The translations under genes were made by a program, and so were the position numbers. Shown piece by piece: positions 60,416 to 64,000 of a stretch of DNA of 64,000 nt. Every line of letters starts with the position of its first letter. Positions within the stretch are counted from its first letter, which is position 1. The notes under the pieces are model-generated. The model had not been told where the DNA came from. It ran no database searches and worked only from the letters and a program-made list of their open reading frames with translations. This DNA is from Micromonospora andamanensis (GTDB lineage Bacteria > Actinomycetota > Actinomycetes > Mycobacteriales > Micromonosporaceae): assembly GCF_016863495.1 (NCBI RefSeq), contig NZ_BOOZ01000002.1:124001-188000 (forward strand), in the 5' to 3' direction.

Positions 60416-62263
60416 TCACTCGGGGACGCGGCGGTAGGCGCCGTCGCTGGCCGAGGTGGCCATCGAGGCGTACGCGCGCAGCGCCGCCGACACCGGGCGC
60501 TGCCGGTCCAGCGGCGTGTAGGGGCGGTCCCGCTTCTCCTGGGCGACCCGGCGGGCGTCCAGCACGTCGGCCGGCACGTTCAGCTCGATCGAGCGGGCCG
60601 GGATGTCGATGACGATCTCGTCGCCCGGCTCCACGAGCGCGATCAGCCCACCGGAGGCGGCCTCGGGGGAGGCGTGCCCGATGGAGAGCCCGGAGGTGCC
60701 GCCGGAGAACCGGCCGTCGGTGAGCAGTGCGCAGGCCCGGCCCAGGCCCCGTCCCTTGAGGAACGAGGTGGGGTAGAGCATCTCCTGCATGCCGGGGCCG
60801 CCCTTCGGGCCCTCGTAGCGGATCACCACCACGTCCCCGGCGACGACCTCCTTGGCCAGGATGGCGGTCACCGCGTCGTCCTGCGACTCGTAGACCTTCG
60901 CCGGGCCACGGAAGGTCAGGCACTCCTCGGGCACCCCGGCGGTCTTCACCACGCACCCGTCGGGGGCGAGGTTGCCGTGCAGGATGGCCAGTCCGCCGTC
61001 GGCGGAGTACGCGTGCTCCCGGTCCCGGATGCAGCCGCCGGCCGCGTCGGTGTCCAGCGACGACCAGCGGTTGGTGGTGGAAAACGGCTCGGTGGTCCGC
61101 ACGCCACCGGGCGCGGCGTGGAACAGCTCGATCGCCGCCGGGGTGGCCGAGCCGCCGCGCACGTCCCAGTCGGTCAGCCACTGCGCGAGCGAGGGGGAGT
61201 GCACCGCGTGCACGTCCCGGTGCAGCAGGCCGGCGCGGTCGAGTTCGCCGAGGATGGCCGGGATGCCGCCGGCCCGGTGCACGTCCTCCATGTGGTACTG
61301 CGGCGAGTTCGGGGCGACCTTGGCCAGGCAGGGCACCCGGCGGGAGATCGCGTCGATGTCGGCCACGGTGAAGTCCAGCTCGGCCTCGCGGGCGGCGGCC
61401 AGCAGGTGCAGGATCGTGTTCGTCGACCCGCCCATCGCCACGTCGAGGGCGACGGCGTTCTCGAACGCGGCCCGGGAGGCCACCTCGCGGGGCAGCACCG
61501 AGGCGTCGTCGCCGTCGTACCACAGCTTGGCGATCTCCACAGCGGTGCGGCCCGCCTCGACGAAGAGCGACCGGCGCGCGGCGTGGGTGGCGAGCGTGGA
61601 GCCGTTGCCCGGCAGGGCCAGGCCGATCGCCTCGGTGAGGCAGTTCATCGAGTTCGCGGTGAACATGCCGGAGCAGGAGCCGCAGGTGGGGCAGGCGGAC
61701 CGCTCGATCTCGCCGAGCTGCTCGTCGGTGACGGCCTCGTTCGAGGAGGCGATCATCGCGTCGATCAGATCGATCTTGCTGTGCACGATCCCCTCGATCG
61801 CCATCGTCTTACCGGCCTCCATCGGGCCGCCGGAGACGAACACGGTGGGGATGTTCAGCCGCAGCGCGGCCAGCAGCATGCCCGGGGTGATCTTGTCGCA
61901 GTTGGAGATGCAGACCAGGGCGTCCGCGCAGTGCGCGTTGACCATGTACTCCACCGCGTCGGCGATCAACTCCCGGCTGGGCAGGGAGTAGAGCATGCCG
62001 CCGTGACCCATGGCGATGCCGTCGTCGACAGCGATCGTGTTGAACTCCCGGCCCACCCCGCCGGCCTCGGCCACCGCGTCGGCGACCAGGCCGCCCATGT
62101 CCTTGAGGTGTACGTGACCCGGCACGAACTGGGTGAAACTGTTCGCGATGGCGACGATCGGCTTGCCGAAATCGTCGTCGGTCATCCCGGTGGCCCGCCA
62201 GAGGGCCCGGGCGCCGGCCATCGTCCGACCGTGCGTGGAGGTCTTCGACCGCAGCTCAGGCAT
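60416..62263 (-). CDS. ilvD: Dihydroxy-acid dehydratase
   Basis: The 615-aa enzyme catalyses the third step of branched-chain amino-acid synthesis, dehydrating 2,3-dihydroxy-3-methyl(iso)valerate with an Fe-S cluster. Cysteine ligands are in SNCDKITPG (Cys122) and [17 protein letters not shown] (Cys191-197), and [13 protein letters not shown] and [20 protein letters not shown] are signature regions. The ATG at 62263 starts the standard [20 protein letters not shown] (first 20 residues after Met); the frame is open to 62581. A CAGACT box 7 nt upstream suggests leaderless transcription. It is complete and apparently a single-gene unit. Confidence 0.97.
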   Translation of the reverse strand: MPELRSKTSTHGRTMAGARALWRATGMTDDDFGKPIVAIANSFTQFVPGHVHLKDMGGLVADAVAEAGGVGREFNTIAVDDGIAMGHGGMLYSLPSRELIADAVEYMVNAHCADALVCISNCDKITPGMLLAALRLNIPTVFVSGGPMEAGKTMAIEGIVHSKIDLIDAMIASSNEAVTDEQLGEIERSACPTCGSCSGMFTANSMNCLTEAIGLALPGNGSTLATHAARRSLFVEAGRTAVEIAKLWYDGDDASVLPREVASRAAFENAVALDVAMGGSTNTILHLLAAAREAELDFTVADIDAISRRVPCLAKVAPNSPQYHMEDVHRAGGIPAILGELDRAGLLHRDVHAVHSPSLAQWLTDWDVRGGSATPAAIELFHAAPGGVRTTEPFSTTNRWSSLDTDAAGGCIRDREHAYSADGGLAILHGNLAPDGCVVKTAGVPEECLTFRGPAKVYESQDDAVTAILAKEVVAGDVVVIRYEGPKGGPGMQEMLYPTSFLKGRGLGRACALLTDGRFSGGTSGLSIGHASPEAASGGLIALVEPGDEIVIDIPARSIELNVPADVLDARRVAQEKRDRPYTPLDRQRPVSAALRAYASMATSASDGAYRRVPE

Positions 62264-62373
62264 GTGCACCAGTCTGACACCGTTGCGGCCGGCCGGACAC
62301 GGGCGTCGTCCCGTGTCCCAACAGATGCACACCCGATCCCCACAGCGGGCATCGATCCGGCAGAGTTGAGGGC

Positions 62374-64000
62374 GTGCAGACACCCCCGGCCATGATCGGC
62401 GCTGCGGTGCTGAGCGCGCTGATCGCCCTGACGGCCGGCGTGTTGCTGGCCGCCGCCGTCCGGCGCCGGGCCACCCCGCACCGCCCGGCGTACGCGGTAC
62501 TTGCCGTCGGTGGCGCGTTCGCGGTGGTGACCATGCTGGTCGGGGTGGTCGTCGCGGTGACCACGAGCGAGCACTGGGCACACGAGCAGCAGCAGCGCAT
62601 CACCTGGGCGAATCTGGTGGCGCTCGGCATGGCCACCGGCGTGCTGCTGTTCTGCTTCGGTCTGCTCCGCCTGCCCGGGGTGACCGGTTCGGTGCCCTCG
62701 GCGGCCCGGCTCGCGCTGGATGGCGTGATCGTGGGCGCCGCGCTGTGGTTCGTCGGCTGGGTGCTGTTCTCCGAGCCGACCCGGCTGCTCGGCGACGCGA
62801 CGCCGACGGCCTGCCCGTCGATCCTGCTCGCCTCGGTGAGCGCGGCGTTGAGTGCCGGGCTCTCCGCGATCATGGTGCTCCGGGCGCCCGCGCCCCGACG
62901 CTGCCTCACCGTGCTGGGCACCGGGATCACCGCCGTGTCGGTAGGTGGTCTGGGCGTTGCGGCCGGGCTCTGCCAGGCCGGGCCGGGGCTGGCGCTTACC
63001 GGTGCGGTGGTGCTCGCGGTGGGGCTGCTGATCACCGCGGTGGCGGCCTACCGGATCGACCCGCCGGGCCAGCTCGCCATCGACGTGATCCGCCACGACG
63101 GCGAGTACGCCTTCGTGCCGATGGGCGCGATGGCCGCGTCGGCGATGTACCACCTCCTCCAGGACGGCCGGTTCGACGGGCTGGCCATCGCCGCCGGCAG
63201 CGTCGAGGGGTTCGCCCTGGTCGCCCGGCAGTACCTCACCCTGCACGACGTGCGGGCCTACGCCCGCCGGCTGGCCGACCGGGAGGCGCACTTCCGGCAG
63301 CTCGCGCACACCGACGCGCTCACCGGCCTGGCCAACCGTCGTGGCCTGCTGCAGGCCCTGCACCGCGGCGCTGAGGAGCAGGTGCCGTGCGTGCTGCTCG
63401 GGCTGGACCTGGACGGCTTCAAGAACGTCAACGACATGCGCGGCCACGACGTCGGCGACGCGGTGCTGGCCGAGGTGGGCCGACGGTTGCGGGGCAACCT
63501 ACGTCCCGGTGATCTCGCGGCCCGGCTCGGCGGTGACGAGTTCGCGGTGCTCATGCACGGTGGCGCGGCGGAGGCGGGGGTGGTCGCGGAGCGGCTGCTT
63601 CGGGTGCTCGGCGGCGCCTACGAGCAGCCCGATGCGCCGGTCTTCCTCTCGGTGAGCATCGGCCTGGCCGGCTGGGCCGACGAACCCGACGTCGAGCTGC
63701 TGCTGCGGCACGCGGATCTGGCGCTGCGCTACGCCAAGCAACGCGGCAAGAACCGGATCGAGCGCTACGACGGCGCGTACGACCGGCTGCTGCGCCGCCG
63801 TACCACGCTGGAGCACGAGCTGCGCGGTGCGATCGAGCGTGACGAGTTGCGGCTGGTGTTCCAGCCGGTGGCCTCCCTGCCGTCGGTGCGCCCGGTCGGC
63901 GCGGAGGCGCTGCTTCGCTGGCGTCACCCGGAGCTGGGCAACGTTCGGCCGGACGAGTTCATCCCGCTCGCCGAGGAGAGCGGGATGATCGCCAAGCTCG
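62374..64000 (+). CDS. Membrane GGDEF-EAL cyclic-di-GMP protein (cut by window edge)
   Basis: 542 codons are visible and the gene runs off the right edge. The N-terminal part (to about residue 235) has seven or more hydrophobic helices. A GGDEF domain follows ([17 protein letters not shown] at about 312; [10 protein letters not shown], motif at 386-390, intact), and then the start of an EAL domain ([21 protein letters not shown], motif at 511-513, intact). The start is GTG 62374; ATG 62392 is also possible. It diverges from ilvD across 110 bp. The first half supports diguanylate cyclase activity; the phosphodiesterase site continues outside the window. Confidence 0.88.
   Translation, partial: MQTPPAMIGAAVLSALIALTAGVLLAAAVRRRATPHRPAYAVLAVGGAFAVVTMLVGVVVAVTTSEHWAHEQQQRITWANLVALGMATGVLLFCFGLLRLPGVTGSVPSAARLALDGVIVGAALWFVGWVLFSEPTRLLGDATPTACPSILLASVSAALSAGLSAIMVLRAPAPRRCLTVLGTGITAVSVGGLGVAAGLCQAGPGLALTGAVVLAVGLLITAVAAYRIDPPGQLAIDVIRHDGEYAFVPMGAMAASAMYHLLQDGRFDGLAIAAGSVEGFALVARQYLTLHDVRAYARRLADREAHFRQLAHTDALTGLANRRGLLQALHRGAEEQVPCVLLGLDLDGFKNVNDMRGHDVGDAVLAEVGRRLRGNLRPGDLAARLGGDEFAVLMHGGAAEAGVVAERLLRVLGGAYEQPDAPVFLSVSIGLAGWADEPDVELLLRHADLALRYAKQRGKNRIERYDGAYDRLLRRRTTLEHELRGAIERDELRLVFQPVASLPSVRPVGAEALLRWRHPELGNVRPDEFIPLAEESGMIAKL

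Noticed and set aside
60413..62395. 660-aa plus-strand open frame opposite ilvD
   Set aside because: Antisense shadow of a strongly conserved enzyme gene.

Overview
The window is high-GC actinobacterial DNA, most likely from Micromonospora or a close relative in the Micromonosporaceae. This is inferred from the very GC-rich third positions, frequent GTG starts, many 4-nt stop/start overlaps, leaderless-type promoters, tandem DUF6232 genes, an XRE-Scr1/DUF397 pair, small helical proteins resembling DUF6244, and mycothiol-type enzymes. No search was run, so the genus is an inference. I see no tRNA, rRNA, CRISPR array, transposase or prophage gene.

Left part (1-9.7 kb): a truncated GlxA-type regulator diverges from a rhodanese. 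Next come a helical protein, two tandem DUF6232 membrane proteins, an enoyl-CoA hydratase, an acetolactate-synthase-like TPP enzyme, a PLDc_N membrane protein, two overlapping DUF202 membrane proteins, a GNAT acetyltransferase with a partner, and the electron-transfer flavoprotein etfB-etfA. Two strong back-to-back hairpins close this block.

9.7-28.6 kb: an overlapping anti-sigma/ECF sigma pair diverges from a secreted DUF4397 protein coupled to a sortase. A largely housekeeping run follows: cysteine desulfurase, mnmA, a MetE-like protein, a VOC protein, an ADP-ribosylglycohydrolase, ligA, a GGDEF-EAL protein, gatC-gatA-gatB and a homodimeric pyruvate-dehydrogenase-E1-like enzyme. Palindromic intergenic elements punctuate this stretch.

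28.7-44.7 kb: a membrane metallophosphoesterase, a sugar/sorbosone dehydrogenase lipoprotein, a 2-hydroxyacid dehydrogenase, a PH-domain protein and a second, degenerate GGDEF-EAL protein. Then comes a mannan-utilisation locus: a divergent LacI repressor, a sugar-binding lipoprotein, two permeases, a GH2 beta-mannosidase and a secreted GH5 beta-mannanase. It has a consensus promoter, candidate operators and an internal hairpin. No transport ATPase is encoded nearby.

44.7-64 kb (most accessory-like): a divergent DUF2690 pair (a secreted protein and a membrane-anchored HTH regulator), an AbfB-domain membrane protein, a YCII/ECF42-type sigma unit, an ArsR-SRPBCC-maleylpyruvate-isomerase operon, a four-gene cassette of small helical proteins of unknown function, an XRE/DUF397 pair diverging from a three-gene operon ending in a 672-aa zinc-ribbon-rich protein, an AraC/VOC pair, a DUF998 membrane protein, a secreted endonuclease/phosphatase, a hemerythrin, ilvD, and a third GGDEF-EAL protein cut by the right edge. 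The helical cassette, the zinc-ribbon operon and the DUF2690 pair are the best candidates for undescribed systems.
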